Source: Gelidibacter sp038243395 (GTDB lineage Bacteria > Bacteroidota > Bacteroidia > Flavobacteriales > Flavobacteriaceae). From it: a stretch of DNA of 64,000 nt. This document shows, piece after piece, positions 24,045 through 32,993 of the stretch. Location: assembly GCA_038243395.1 (NCBI GenBank), contig JBBSRC010000003.1, positions 1 through 64,000 on the forward strand, in the 5' to 3' direction. Position numbers and translations under genes: made by a program. The stretch's first letter is position 1. The number at the start of each line of letters is the position of its first letter. The notes beneath the pieces are model-generated. The model was given only the letters and a program-made list of their open reading frames with translations. It did no database searches and had not been told where the DNA came from.

Positions 24045-25313
24045 ATGGACTATTATTCAATTATTTCGATTTTAGTGGTACTGTCCGCTATTTTTGGATT
24101 TATTAACGCCCGGTTTTTCAAGCTTCCAACGACCATTGGGCTGATGGTCATCACTATTATATTTACCTTAATTTTGGTTTTTATTGGGCAGTTTAACAAT
24201 ACGCTTCTCATTGAAGAACGCGAGCTTATTCAGCAAATCGATTTCAAAGTCGTTCTGCTGGATATTATGTTGAGCTTTCTGCTTTTTGCGGGTGCGTTGC
24301 ATACCAATTTTGACGAGTTAAGAGTACAGCGTGCACCGATTATTGTTTTCGCTACTGTGGGTGTTTTAATTTCCACCTTTTTGGTGGGTGTATTGATGTA
24401 TGTGCTTATGCCTTTTCTGGGCGTTGAAGTGGATTTTATCTATTGTTTGTTATTTGGATCTTTAATATCGCCAACAGATCCTATTGCTGTTCTGGGCATC
24501 CTCAAAAAAGCGAAGGCACCAAAGAATTTAGAAACTAAAATCGTGGGCGAATCCCTTTTTAACGATGGCGTAGGTGTTGTGGTGTTTCTAACCATTTTTT
24601 CAATCGCATCATCTCCTGGGTCAGGTTTAGACCCTTTACCCATTTTAAAACTGTTTGTGCAGGAAGTTTTGGGGGGAATAGCCTTGGGGCTTATACTTGG
24701 CTATGGTACTTACAAATTATTAAAAGCTATTGATGATTATGAAGTGGAGGTTATCATTACCATTGCCGCCGTTATGGGCGGTACTTTGGTCGCTCAACAG
24801 TTGCATCTTTCTGCTCCATTGGCTATGGTTACCGCCGGCTTGTTTGTAGGGAATGATATTGTTAGAAGTAGAGCCATGTCTAAGAAAACGGAATCTTATG
24901 TCGATCGATTTTGGGAGCTTGTTGACGTATTACTAAACACGATTCTATTTGTACTAATAGGTATGGAAATGCTGATTTTAACCTTTAAAACCAGTTTTGT
25001 TTTGGCTGGAATGATTGCCATACCTATAGTGTTGTTCTGTAGATATGCGTCGTTATGGTTGCCAATAAAATTCTTTCAAAAACGGCTAAGTTTCGTTCCA
25101 AAAACAAATCTAATTATGACATGGGGAGGTTTACGTGGCGGTATTTCGATTGCTTTAGCCTTATCGCTCTCTCCTGAAATGCACAGAGAATTATTTTTAG
25201 TGATTACCTATATCTTAGTTGTTTTTTCCGTGATAGGGCAGGGCTTGACTGTTGGTCCTATTATCAAAAAACTGACATCAAGTACTACGGATTCAGCTTC
25301 AGAAGATCCCTAA
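24045..25313 (+). CDS. Na+/H+ antiporter, CPA1 family (NhaP-like)
   Basis: 422 residues, about twelve membrane helices. Motifs: S-P-T-D-P-I-A-V-L near residue 143 and G-E-S-L-F-N-D-G-V-G-V-V near 169, the paired-Asp ion-binding region of CPA1 exchangers, and W-G-G-L-R-G-G-I-S near 363, the conserved Arg helix. It exchanges protons with Na+ (or K+) across the inner membrane, as expected for a marine bacterium. Convergent with the next gene, sharing 29 bases. Confidence 0.93.
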   Translation: MDYYSIISILVVLSAIFGFINARFFKLPTTIGLMVITIIFTLILVFIGQFNNTLLIEERELIQQIDFKVVLLDIMLSFLLFAGALHTNFDELRVQRAPIIVFATVGVLISTFLVGVLMYVLMPFLGVEVDFIYCLLFGSLISPTDPIAVLGILKKAKAPKNLETKIVGESLFNDGVGVVVFLTIFSIASSPGSGLDPLPILKLFVQEVLGGIALGLILGYGTYKLLKAIDDYEVEVIITIAAVMGGTLVAQQLHLSAPLAMVTAGLFVGNDIVRSRAMSKKTESYVDRFWELVDVLLNTILFVLIGMEMLILTFKTSFVLAGMIAIPIVLFCRYASLWLPIKFFQKRLSFVPKTNLIMTWGGLRGGISIALALSLSPEMHRELFLVITYILVVFSVIGQGLTVGPIIKKLTSSTTDSASEDP

Positions 25314-26010
25314 TTTGGCTGTAGGGTAACACAATTTCAGTAGTGCCTTGGGCGTAAGATGCAATCTCATAATTGTTATAAAGTAGCACCAGGCCCTCTT
25401 CGGTAAAACCGATATTGGATGCTAATTGAAATTCCTCACCAAAGAAAAAATCTTCAATGGTCTCGTCATTATCTTTTGGCTTTGTTTGATCTTTGAAAGC
25501 TTTTTCAGCAATTTTCTTAAATTTAGTGAGATCATTGATGATGTCGTTTTGATCTAAAAGTGCACCATTTTCAGGGTTAAAGTTTAAAAAGGTAACTCTA
25601 GAGTTGCCATGGGCGCCGCCAGTATCAATATAAGATTGAAGACTTACACAAATAACCTCTGCGGATTCATACACCACATCGCCATCAACCTTGACTTCCC
25701 ATTTCTGGCCGCTGTCCTGAAAATCTTTTTTAAACGTTTTGTATTCTTTATCAAACTCTGAAACGGCTTCCGAAAGTGAAATATTATTTTCAGGAGTGTC
25801 CGCCATGTTCATTTCGTTGGCAATCACGTGTTCGATGCGCTGATTTATTTTTTCGGAAACAGCTTTCGTGCCGATGGCTTTTGGATAATTAATAACAATG
25901 GAGGCGCCATCTGATTTCTCAATAACTTGGGGTTCAAATTTTAATTTGACGTCCTGATTACAGGCCGATAGGACTAAGGTAATTATTAAAAAGAAGCTTA
26001 TTTTTTTCAA
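25285..26010 (-). CDS. DUF3298/RsiV-domain lipoprotein
   Basis: 241 residues from a TTG at 26010. This start is chosen because it gives a clean lipoprotein signal (K-K-I-S-F-F-L-I-I-T-L-V-L-S-A-C) and because a -7 box TACCTTTG at 26039-26046 would place the transcript start after the ATG at 26070. The mature protein has a DUF4163-like segment followed by a DUF3298-like domain (S-Y-I-D-T-G-G-A-H-G-N near residue 132, then F-L-N-F-N-P-E-N-G). The pair resembles the extracytoplasmic part of RsiV, which binds lysozyme in Bacillus, but no sigma factor lies nearby. Function unknown. Confidence 0.82.
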   Translation of the reverse strand: MKKISFFLIITLVLSACNQDVKLKFEPQVIEKSDGASIVINYPKAIGTKAVSEKINQRIEHVIANEMNMADTPENNISLSEAVSEFDKEYKTFKKDFQDSGQKWEVKVDGDVVYESAEVICVSLQSYIDTGGAHGNSRVTFLNFNPENGALLDQNDIINDLTKFKKIAEKAFKDQTKPKDNDETIEDFFFGEEFQLASNIGFTEEGLVLLYNNYEIASYAQGTTEIVLPYSQIRDLLKLNP

Positions 26011-26038
26011 GGTTTCTGCGCATTTATTAAACAAGCGA

Positions 26039-26046
26039 CAAAGGTA
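26039..26046 (-). promoter_or_regulatory. -7 box TACCTTTG for the DUF3298 lipoprotein gene
   Basis: TAnnTTTG match on the minus strand, 28 bases before the TTG start it implies. It forms a divergent pair with the box at 26079-26086. Confidence 0.5.
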
Positions 26047-26078
26047 TTGCATCCTTTTGTAACCAGCCAATTAAAGAT

Positions 26079-26086
26079 TAAATTTG
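26079..26086 (+). promoter_or_regulatory. -7 box TAAATTTG for the trans-sulfuration enzyme gene
   Basis: TAnnTTTG match 21 bases before the ATG at 26108. It rules out an earlier in-frame TTG at 26084, which lies inside the box. Confidence 0.5.
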
Positions 26087-26107
26087 TTATCAATAAAGAT
26101 CTGTTTC

Positions 26108-27247
26108 ATGAAATTCAACACAAAAACCATTCATGGCAATCAACAGCCAGACAAAGCTTATGGCTCTGTAATGCCGCCAATATATCAAACCACAACGTAT
26201 GCCCAGACTACCCCTGGAGGTCATAAAGGATATGAATATTCAAGAAGTGGCAATCCAACGCGAACTGCTTTGGAAAATTCATTCGCCAGCATTGAAAATG
26301 GGACCCATGGTTTGGCTTTTGGATCTGGCTTGGCTGCTATTGATGCAATCATGAAACTTCTTAAATCTGGAGATGAAGTCATCTCAACAAGTGATCTTTA
26401 TGGAGGAACCTATCGTCTGTTTACAAAGATCTTTGAAGGATTTGGAATTAAATTCCATTTTGTCGGAATGGAAAATATTTCTGAAATTGAATCTCATGTT
26501 AACAAAAACACCAAGTTGATTTGGGTGGAAACGCCTACAAATCCAATGATGAATATTATTGACATCAAAGCTGTGGCCAATGTTGCTAAACAGCACAATA
26601 TTTTATTTGCGGTGGATAATACTTTCGCTACACCATATTTGCAACAGCCGCTAGATTTGGGGGCTGATATTGTGATGCATTCTGCCACTAAATATTTGGG
26701 CGGTCATAGCGATGTAGTAATGGGGGCGCTTGTGGTGAAGGATGAAAGCTTGGCAGATCGATTGTATTTTATTCAAAATGCAAGTGGAGCGGTTTGTGGC
26801 CCGCAAGATAGTTTTTTGGTATTGCGGGGCATAAAAACTTTGCACGTGCGTATGCAACGTCATTGTGAAAATGGAAAGGCTGTTGCTGAATATTTAAAGA
26901 AACATCCGAAAATCGAGAAAGTGTATTGGCCAGGTTTTGACGACCATCCCAATCATGATATTGCAAAATTACAAATGAAAGATTTTGGCGGAATGGTATC
27001 CTTTACCACCAAAGGAAATAACTATGAGGAAGCCATCAGGATTGTTGAAAACTTGAAAATTTTTACTTTAGCCGAATCCTTGGGCGGTGTGGAATCTCTC
27101 GCGGGACATCCGGCAAGTATGACCCATGCCAGTATTCCTAAAGAAGATCGTGAAAAAACGGGTGTAGTAGATTCGTTGATACGCTTGAGCGTAGGTATTG
27201 AAGATATTGACGATTTGATAGCCGATTTAGAGCAGGCAATAGGCTAA
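26108..27247 (+). CDS. Cystathionine gamma-synthase/gamma-lyase family PLP enzyme
   Basis: 379 residues from the ATG at 26108. It shows the Cys/Met-metabolism PLP-enzyme features: Y-E-Y-S-R-S-G-N-P-T-R near residue 46 (phosphate-binding Tyr and Arg from the partner subunit), G-S-G-L-A-A near 75, V-D-N-T-F-A-T-P near 174 (Asp to the pyridine N), and S-A-T-K-Y-L-G-G-H near 195 with the Schiff-base Lys. It acts in trans-sulfuration or methionine synthesis in the cytoplasm. Synthase (metB) and lyase members cannot be separated by eye, so no symbol is given. Confidence 0.92.
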   Translation: MKFNTKTIHGNQQPDKAYGSVMPPIYQTTTYAQTTPGGHKGYEYSRSGNPTRTALENSFASIENGTHGLAFGSGLAAIDAIMKLLKSGDEVISTSDLYGGTYRLFTKIFEGFGIKFHFVGMENISEIESHVNKNTKLIWVETPTNPMMNIIDIKAVANVAKQHNILFAVDNTFATPYLQQPLDLGADIVMHSATKYLGGHSDVVMGALVVKDESLADRLYFIQNASGAVCGPQDSFLVLRGIKTLHVRMQRHCENGKAVAEYLKKHPKIEKVYWPGFDDHPNHDIAKLQMKDFGGMVSFTTKGNNYEEAIRIVENLKIFTLAESLGGVESLAGHPASMTHASIPKEDREKTGVVDSLIRLSVGIEDIDDLIADLEQAIG

Positions 27248-27287
27248 TTAAATTATGATTTAAACTGGCTAGGGATAGTTTATTGAT

Positions 27288-28097
27288 TTATTCTAAATAG
27301 TAAATATATCCAACATTCAACCATACTAAAAAATCATTTGATTTATTAGAGGGTAATTTATGATTTAAACCGTCAACTTTATCGCTAAAATAATGTTGCC
27401 ATCTTAGGTCAATAATTAAATCGGATAAGTACGTCAATTTAAAACGTGATCCAATACTTCCCACAACGGAGATGGCCAATCCGCTTTCCTCAGTTATAAA
27501 ATCGGTGTCTCTAATAGTGGCATCAGAATATAAATACCACGGACTATAAAAATTGCTTAAGTTGTTTGAGTTTGCATCACCATAAGTTGTAAATACCTTA
27601 GGGTTATAGGAGGTTAAATGGACACCTAAGCTTATAAAGGGAGTAAAAACATGACGTGCGTATGAAAATTCCTTAAGACTAAAAGGAAAAAATTCTAATT
27701 GCATTCCAATATCAAAATTATTTGATTCCCCTGAATGTGCTCTTAACTTGTCAGCATTTACGCTTGTTCTTTCAGGGTCCACCCATTTGCCAAAATGCTT
27801 CAGTTCGGTTTTGTTCCAAGATATTTCACTACGTACTTTAAAATGGTCGAAAAAATATTTGTAAGGTGTATAGCGACTTCCTCTATACTCGAAGTTCATG
27901 AAATGGACGAGACCAATGCCAATCCCTGTATTACCAGCGGTGGTTTCGAAATCACGGCGTTCACCAAAATCAGATTGAAAAGCTACAGGGCCGGCGATAA
28001 TGCCAATTTCATTTGAGAACCATTTTTGAGAAAAACCAGTTGCAGTACATAGGATAAATAGGAACATACAGGTTAACTGTTTTAAAGTAAGCGCCAT
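27288..28097 (-). CDS. Outer-membrane beta-barrel-like protein (probably the THC0290_0291 family)
   Basis: 269 residues with a signal peptide ending G-F-S-Q. The mature part has many alternating aromatic/hydrophobic strands (F-K-V-R-S-E-I-S-W, N-F-D-I-G-M-Q-L-E-F-F-P-F) and ends in an aromatic strand (V-G-Y-I-Y-Y-L-E), all signs of an outer-membrane barrel. From memory it resembles the Flavobacteria-specific family named THC0290_0291, of unknown function. It is transcribed away from gdhA. Confidence 0.65.
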   Translation of the reverse strand: MALTLKQLTCMFLFILCTATGFSQKWFSNEIGIIAGPVAFQSDFGERRDFETTAGNTGIGIGLVHFMNFEYRGSRYTPYKYFFDHFKVRSEISWNKTELKHFGKWVDPERTSVNADKLRAHSGESNNFDIGMQLEFFPFSLKEFSYARHVFTPFISLGVHLTSYNPKVFTTYGDANSNNLSNFYSPWYLYSDATIRDTDFITEESGLAISVVGSIGSRFKLTYLSDLIIDLRWQHYFSDKVDGLNHKLPSNKSNDFLVWLNVGYIYYLE

Positions 28098-28355
28098 ATA
28101 GTCTATTTATTTATAGGGAGTTGGTATTAACAAATATAGGAAAACCGACATAACTTTCAAACAAATCATTAACAACGTGAAGGTTGTGTTAACATAATTA
28201 TTTTGAATTTTGAGATATTGATTTTTTTGCACCCTATTTTCATTATAAATATAAGAAATGGGTAAAGATTGAAGATTGAAATGTGAAATATATAATTTTC
28301 GTCAGGCAATTCATTATTAGGATGTGAATAATTCATCTAAACACTTATTCTGCCG

Positions 28356-28363
28356 TATATTTG
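28356..28363 (+). promoter_or_regulatory. -7 box TATATTTG upstream of gdhA
   Basis: Exact TAnnTTTG match 39 bases before the gdhA ATG. The rest of the 305-base gap 28098-28402 holds a short 7-base-period stretch (28267-28284) and a weak inverted repeat near 28169-28192, with no gene. Confidence 0.5.
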
Positions 28364-28402
28364 TAGGTCGAATTATTGCAATGACTGATAATAAATCATT
28401 AA

Positions 28403-29743
28403 ATGAAAGAGAAAATAGCGTCCTTTTTAGATTATGTAAAAAAAAATAATAACAATGAACCAGAATTCTTACAAGCGGTACATGAGGTAGCAGAAACCAT
28501 ACTTCCCTTTATAGACGAGAATCCTAAATATCAAGGTAAAATGTTGTTAGAACGCATGGTCGAACCTGAGCGCACTATTATTTTTAGGATACCATGGGTT
28601 GATGATAAAGGCAATATTCAAGTAAATAGAGGTATTAGAGTTGAGTTTAATTCTGCGATCGGTCCTTATAAAGGTGGATTGCGTTTTCATCCAACAGTAA
28701 ATCTAAGTGTTCTTAAATTTTTAGGATTTGAACAAACCTTTAAAAACTCTCTCACGACGCTTTCCTTGGGAGGTGGTAAAGGTGGTTCTGATTTTGATCC
28801 GAAGGGAAAAAGTGATAATGAAGTTATGCGTTTTTGTCAATCCTTTATGAATGAATTGTACCGCCATATAGGTGCAAATACTGATGTGCCTGCAGGCGAT
28901 GTTGGGGTTGGACCTCGCGAAATTGGCTATATGTTCGGTCAATATAAAAAAATACGTAATGAGTTTACCGGAATTTTGACCGGGAAAGAACGATCATATG
29001 GAGGCTCCTTGATTAGGCCAGAGTCAACAGGTTACGGTTGTGTGTATTTTGTAAAAAGTATGTTGGCGGTTCAAAATGATACCATCGAAGGAAAAACAGT
29101 AGTGATTTCAGGGTCAGGAAATGTGGCACAATATGCCTGCGAAAAAGCAACGGAATTTGGTGCAATAGTGTTGACCATGTCTGACTCCTCTGGTTATATT
29201 TATGATCGTGATGGTATCGATGCGGATAAGTTGGCGTTTATAATGGACCTTAAAAATGTAAAACGTGAGAGGATAAGTGCTTATGTAAAAACCTATAAAT
29301 CAGCAACATTCCATGAAGGACGTCCTTGGCATGTAAGATGTGATATTGCTTTACCATGTGCCACCGAAAATGAACTGAATGAGGAAGAGGCTAAAATACT
29401 TATTAAAAACAAGGTTATCTCTGTCGCGGAGGGCGCCAATATGCCATGTACACCAGAGGCGATTGACGCATTTCAAGGAGCAAGGGTTTTATTTGGGCCG
29501 GGAAAAGCTGCAAATGCGGGAGGAGTAGCAACTTCTGGATTGGAGATGAGCCAAAATGCTCTAAAACTAAGTTGGGATAGAGAAAAAGTAGATGGCAAAT
29601 TGGTGGTTATTATGCATGAAATCCATCAATCTTGCGTGACTTACGGCATGCAAGAAGACGGTTTTGTTGATTATGTGAAAGGGGCAAATATAGCAGGGTT
29701 TGTCAAGGTAGCCGATGCCATGCTGGCTCAAGGCGTGGTTTAA
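28403..29743 (+). CDS. gdhA: NADP-specific glutamate dehydrogenase
   Basis: 446 residues, the length of hexameric bacterial GDH. G-P-Y-K-G-G-L-R-F-H-P near residue 90 has the substrate Lys, S-L-G-G-G-K-G-G-S-D near 122 and P-A-G-D-V-G-V-G near 163 the catalytic Asp region, and V-I-S-G-S-G-N-V-A-Q-Y near 233 the Rossmann nucleotide site. It reversibly aminates 2-oxoglutarate to glutamate, mainly for ammonia assimilation. Followed by a strong terminator. Confidence 0.97.
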   Translation: MKEKIASFLDYVKKNNNNEPEFLQAVHEVAETILPFIDENPKYQGKMLLERMVEPERTIIFRIPWVDDKGNIQVNRGIRVEFNSAIGPYKGGLRFHPTVNLSVLKFLGFEQTFKNSLTTLSLGGGKGGSDFDPKGKSDNEVMRFCQSFMNELYRHIGANTDVPAGDVGVGPREIGYMFGQYKKIRNEFTGILTGKERSYGGSLIRPESTGYGCVYFVKSMLAVQNDTIEGKTVVISGSGNVAQYACEKATEFGAIVLTMSDSSGYIYDRDGIDADKLAFIMDLKNVKRERISAYVKTYKSATFHEGRPWHVRCDIALPCATENELNEEEAKILIKNKVISVAEGANMPCTPEAIDAFQGARVLFGPGKAANAGGVATSGLEMSQNALKLSWDREKVDGKLVVIMHEIHQSCVTYGMQEDGFVDYVKGANIAGFVKVADAMLAQGVV

Positions 29744-29765
29744 TAAATATGACATTTAAATGAAT

Positions 29766-29799
29766 AAAGGCTTCCCCTATTTCTTGGGAAGCCTTTTTT
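29766..29799 (+). terminator. Terminator after gdhA
   Basis: AAAGGCTTCCC, a loop of about 9 bases, GGGAAGCCTTTTTT: a perfect GC-containing stem and T run. Confidence 0.85.
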
Positions 29800-29844
29800 G
29801 TGCTGTAAATTTATGAATAGTTCAAAATTGTCATTAGTAATAAA

Positions 29845-29852
29845 TATCTTTG
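29845..29852 (+). promoter_or_regulatory. -7 box TATCTTTG upstream of porZ
   Basis: Exact TAnnTTTG match, 17 bases before the ATG at 29870, just downstream of the gdhA terminator. Confidence 0.5.
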
Positions 29853-29869
29853 AAGTCTATTAGTGTTCT

Positions 29870-32242
29870 ATGATAAAACAGATTACAACCGTTTTTCTAT
29901 TTTTATATGCTTTCACATCCCAGGCCCAGGATTTTTCGGCATTGTGGCAAGGTTATTTTTCTTATCATAATATTAAAGATATTGTCATAGGAAATAATAA
30001 GGTTTATGGAGCTTCTGAAAATGCTATATTCACTTATGATTTATCTAGTAATGAGATGGAGACCATTACTACAATAGAAGGGCTCTCAGGACAGACTATT
30101 ACAACAATTGCCTATAGTGAACCTTACGAGCTACTACTGATTGGCTACGAAAACGGCCTCATTGAAATTGTTTCAGGTTCGGAAAACAAGATATTATCTG
30201 TGGTTGATATTCTTGATAAACAAACCATTCCTCCCAATCTGAAACGCATCAACCATTTTAATGTCAGTGGTCGTATGGCTTATGTATCTACAGATTTCGG
30301 AATTTCTGTTTACGATCTGCAAGGTCTTGAATTTGGCGATTCCTTTTTTATTGGCAGCGGTGGCAGTCAAATTAGCGTGAAGCAAACTGCAATTGTAAAT
30401 ACCACTATCTATGCTGCTTGTGGAAATAATAACGCTATAAAAAGAGCGGAACTAACAAATCCCAATCTCATCGATTATCAACAATGGCAAACCTTGGATA
30501 ATGGAAGTTTTGTTTCGGTTGAAAGTGTTGAAAATCGCTTATATGCCATAAAGTCAAATGGTGTTATTTATGAAATTTCCAATGGTGCGTTAACCTCTCT
30601 ATTTAATTATTCGGATGTGCCAGTGCGTACTCAGTCAGTGAATAACCATTTAATCGTAACCACAAAAAATCAGGTTTACGTCTATAATAATGCTTTTATA
30701 CAACTGGCCACAGCGTCAGTTAGCTCAGACTATGATACGTTTTTCACAAGTGCTACAGTGACGAATGAAAATATTTATATAGGGACAAGCTCATTTGGAG
30801 TTTTAAATACGCCCATTGCCAACCCGACAGCTTATACAGTTATTAGGCCTGATGGTCCTCTCATGAACGATGCGTTTAAAATTGAAGCTGGCAATAATAA
30901 CGTTTGGGTCACCTACGGGGAGTACACTATATCCTATAATCCATTTCCGTTAAACAGTCGTGGTTTAAGTCATTTAGTAGAGGATCACTGGGTAAACACA
31001 CCTTTTGATAATCTTTTAACGGCCGTGAATTTAAACTACATTGCTGTCAATCCTTTTAATCCATCCCAAGTATTTATAAGCGCATGCCAGCAAGGCATTC
31101 TAGAACTCAATGATGAGGTTCCAAAAATTCTCTTGGATGAAAATAACAGTGGATTGGAATCGTTAATTATTCCCGATTCTCCCAATGAGAAATCTGTCCG
31201 GCAAACAGGATCTCAATTCGATAGAAGTGGTTTGTTGTGGACACTAACCTGCCGGGTTGACAAGGCTTTAAAATCCTACAATCCCGCTACTGGACAATGG
31301 CGTGGCTATAGTTTTAAGGAAATTATAAAAGATCCTTTACTTGATGAACTGGGTTTTGGCGATTTGGCAATTGATAGAAATGGCACGAAGTGGATAGGTT
31401 CTTTTAACAAAGGTCTTATTGGGTACAATGAAATTGGCAACAAAATCAGAAACCTAAATTCCGAAGAACAAAATATGCCAAATAATGTGGTGAATGCGGT
31501 TGCGGTCGACAATAATAATCAACTCTGGATTGGAACTATAAATGGATTGAGAGTGCTATACAACACGGCTAACTTTTTTGATGCGCCCAATCCAACGGTC
31601 AAGGAAATCGTGGTCCTTGACGATGGTATTCCTCAAGAACTATTGTCCAATCAATATATTACCGATATAAAAGTAGATGGATCCAATAACAAATGGATCG
31701 GAACTTTTGATGCGGGAATTTTTTATTTTTCTCCGGATGGGCAACAAACAATTTACCATTTTACCACTAAAAATTCGCCGTTGCCTTCCAATTTTATTAA
31801 AGATATTTCCATTGATGCTCAGAACGGGAAAGTGTATATCGCAACTTCCAAAGGGCTTGTATCTTTTTATTCAGGGGGATCCAAACCTGAAGGCGAATTG
31901 ACGAACGCTTTTGCCTATCCTAATCCGGTAAGACCAGAATATGACATTCTTGGTGCCGACAATTTAAATGATATTAACAAAGGGGTAAAAATTAAAGGCA
32001 TTACTGAAAATGTCAATATCAAAATTACAGATATTGAAGGAAATCTGGTTGCTGAGGCACAATCAAGGGTTAATTTGAGATCCTCTCGTTCCAGTTACAA
32101 TTTCGCTATTGATGGCGGAACTGCCATCTGGAACGGTAAAAATTTGGCTAATAACATTGTGGCTTCAGGAGTTTATTTAATTATGATTTCGGATTTGGAT
32201 TCTTTTGAAACTAAAATTTTAAAATTATTGATAATCAGATAA
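29870..32242 (+). CDS. porZ: PorZ-like type IX secretion system protein (two-propeller)
   Basis: 790 residues. A signal peptide (ending S-Q-A-Q) is followed by two beta-propeller regions built from 'two-component regulator propeller' repeats, for example G-L-S-G-Q-T-I-T-T-I-A, T-K-W-I-G-S-F-N-K-G-L and L-W-I-G-T-I-N-G-L-R-V-L. The C-terminal 100 residues form a sorting-type beta-domain (A-Y-P-N-P-V-R-P, ending K-I-L-K-L-L-I-I-R). This is the architecture of PorZ, a cell-surface part of the T9SS attachment complex that in Porphyromonas delivers A-LPS to the sortase PorU. It is 20 bases upstream of recO in a likely operon. Homology call by architecture. Confidence 0.82.
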   Translation: MIKQITTVFLFLYAFTSQAQDFSALWQGYFSYHNIKDIVIGNNKVYGASENAIFTYDLSSNEMETITTIEGLSGQTITTIAYSEPYELLLIGYENGLIEIVSGSENKILSVVDILDKQTIPPNLKRINHFNVSGRMAYVSTDFGISVYDLQGLEFGDSFFIGSGGSQISVKQTAIVNTTIYAACGNNNAIKRAELTNPNLIDYQQWQTLDNGSFVSVESVENRLYAIKSNGVIYEISNGALTSLFNYSDVPVRTQSVNNHLIVTTKNQVYVYNNAFIQLATASVSSDYDTFFTSATVTNENIYIGTSSFGVLNTPIANPTAYTVIRPDGPLMNDAFKIEAGNNNVWVTYGEYTISYNPFPLNSRGLSHLVEDHWVNTPFDNLLTAVNLNYIAVNPFNPSQVFISACQQGILELNDEVPKILLDENNSGLESLIIPDSPNEKSVRQTGSQFDRSGLLWTLTCRVDKALKSYNPATGQWRGYSFKEIIKDPLLDELGFGDLAIDRNGTKWIGSFNKGLIGYNEIGNKIRNLNSEEQNMPNNVVNAVAVDNNNQLWIGTINGLRVLYNTANFFDAPNPTVKEIVVLDDGIPQELLSNQYITDIKVDGSNNKWIGTFDAGIFYFSPDGQQTIYHFTTKNSPLPSNFIKDISIDAQNGKVYIATSKGLVSFYSGGSKPEGELTNAFAYPNPVRPEYDILGADNLNDINKGVKIKGITENVNIKITDIEGNLVAEAQSRVNLRSSRSSYNFAIDGGTAIWNGKNLANNIVASGVYLIMISDLDSFETKILKLLIIR

Positions 32243-32262
32243 CAGCTTCATTAAAACAGCTT

Positions 32263-32982
32263 ATGTTACTTAAAACCAACGCAATCGTCCTGTCCAAGAT
32301 AAAATATGGCGACCATGACGTCATTGTTAAATGCTACACCAAAAACAGGGGTGTAGTCAGTTATTTATTGCGAGGAGTTTTGAAAAGCAAAAAAAGCAAT
32401 TCTAAAATTGCGTATTACCAAGCCTTATCACAATTAGAAATTGAGGAGAATTTCAGAGCAAACCAGACCTTGCATTATATCACAGATGTTAAGTTAAGTG
32501 TGCCTTACAGAAGCATGCACACCAATGTTTTAAAGGCTGCGATTGTCATGTTTTTATCAGAAGTTTTATCAACGACTTTAAGAGAAGAAGAAGCAAACTT
32601 ATCATTATATGAGTTTTTAGAAACTTCGTTGGAGTGGTTGGATCATGAAACCGATTTCGCTAATTTTCATTTATTGTTTTTGTTGGAATTTTCTAAACAC
32701 TTAGGCTTTTATCCGGATACTTCCCGATCGGATTTTCCGTATTTTAATTTGCGATCTGGAAGCTTCGAACTGAAACCACAGGCACCTTATACTGTTTCGG
32801 GAGAAAATTTAGTATTCTTGAAACAGTTATTAACCATTAAGTTTGATGGATTGAACAGCGTGAAGTTGCATTCAACACAAAGGCAATCTTTATTGAATTT
32901 ATTGCTGGTTTATTTTGAATTGCACCTGTCCGATTTTAAAAAACCAAAATCTCTTCAAGTTTTAAATCAGGTATTTAGCTGA
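32263..32982 (+). CDS. recO: DNA repair protein RecO
   Basis: 239 residues. N-terminal OB fold (A-I-V-L-S-K-I-K-Y-G-D-H-D-V-I-V-K, then G-V-V-S-Y-L-L-R-G-V) followed by a helical C-terminal domain, as in RecO, which loads RecA with RecR at gaps. The four-Cys zinc motif of some RecO proteins is absent, as in many Bacteroidota. Downstream partner of porZ; convergent with the large T9SS cargo gene, 11 bases away. Confidence 0.92.
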   Translation: MLLKTNAIVLSKIKYGDHDVIVKCYTKNRGVVSYLLRGVLKSKKSNSKIAYYQALSQLEIEENFRANQTLHYITDVKLSVPYRSMHTNVLKAAIVMFLSEVLSTTLREEEANLSLYEFLETSLEWLDHETDFANFHLLFLLEFSKHLGFYPDTSRSDFPYFNLRSGSFELKPQAPYTVSGENLVFLKQLLTIKFDGLNSVKLHSTQRQSLLNLLLVYFELHLSDFKKPKSLQVLNQVFS

Positions 32983-32993
32983 TCATTAAATTT

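Noticed and set aside
28169..28192. Inverted repeat TTAACAAC ... GTTGTGTTAA upstream of gdhA
   Set aside because: The arms differ by a two-base bulge and the site is more than 150 bases from the -7 box; weak as an operator.
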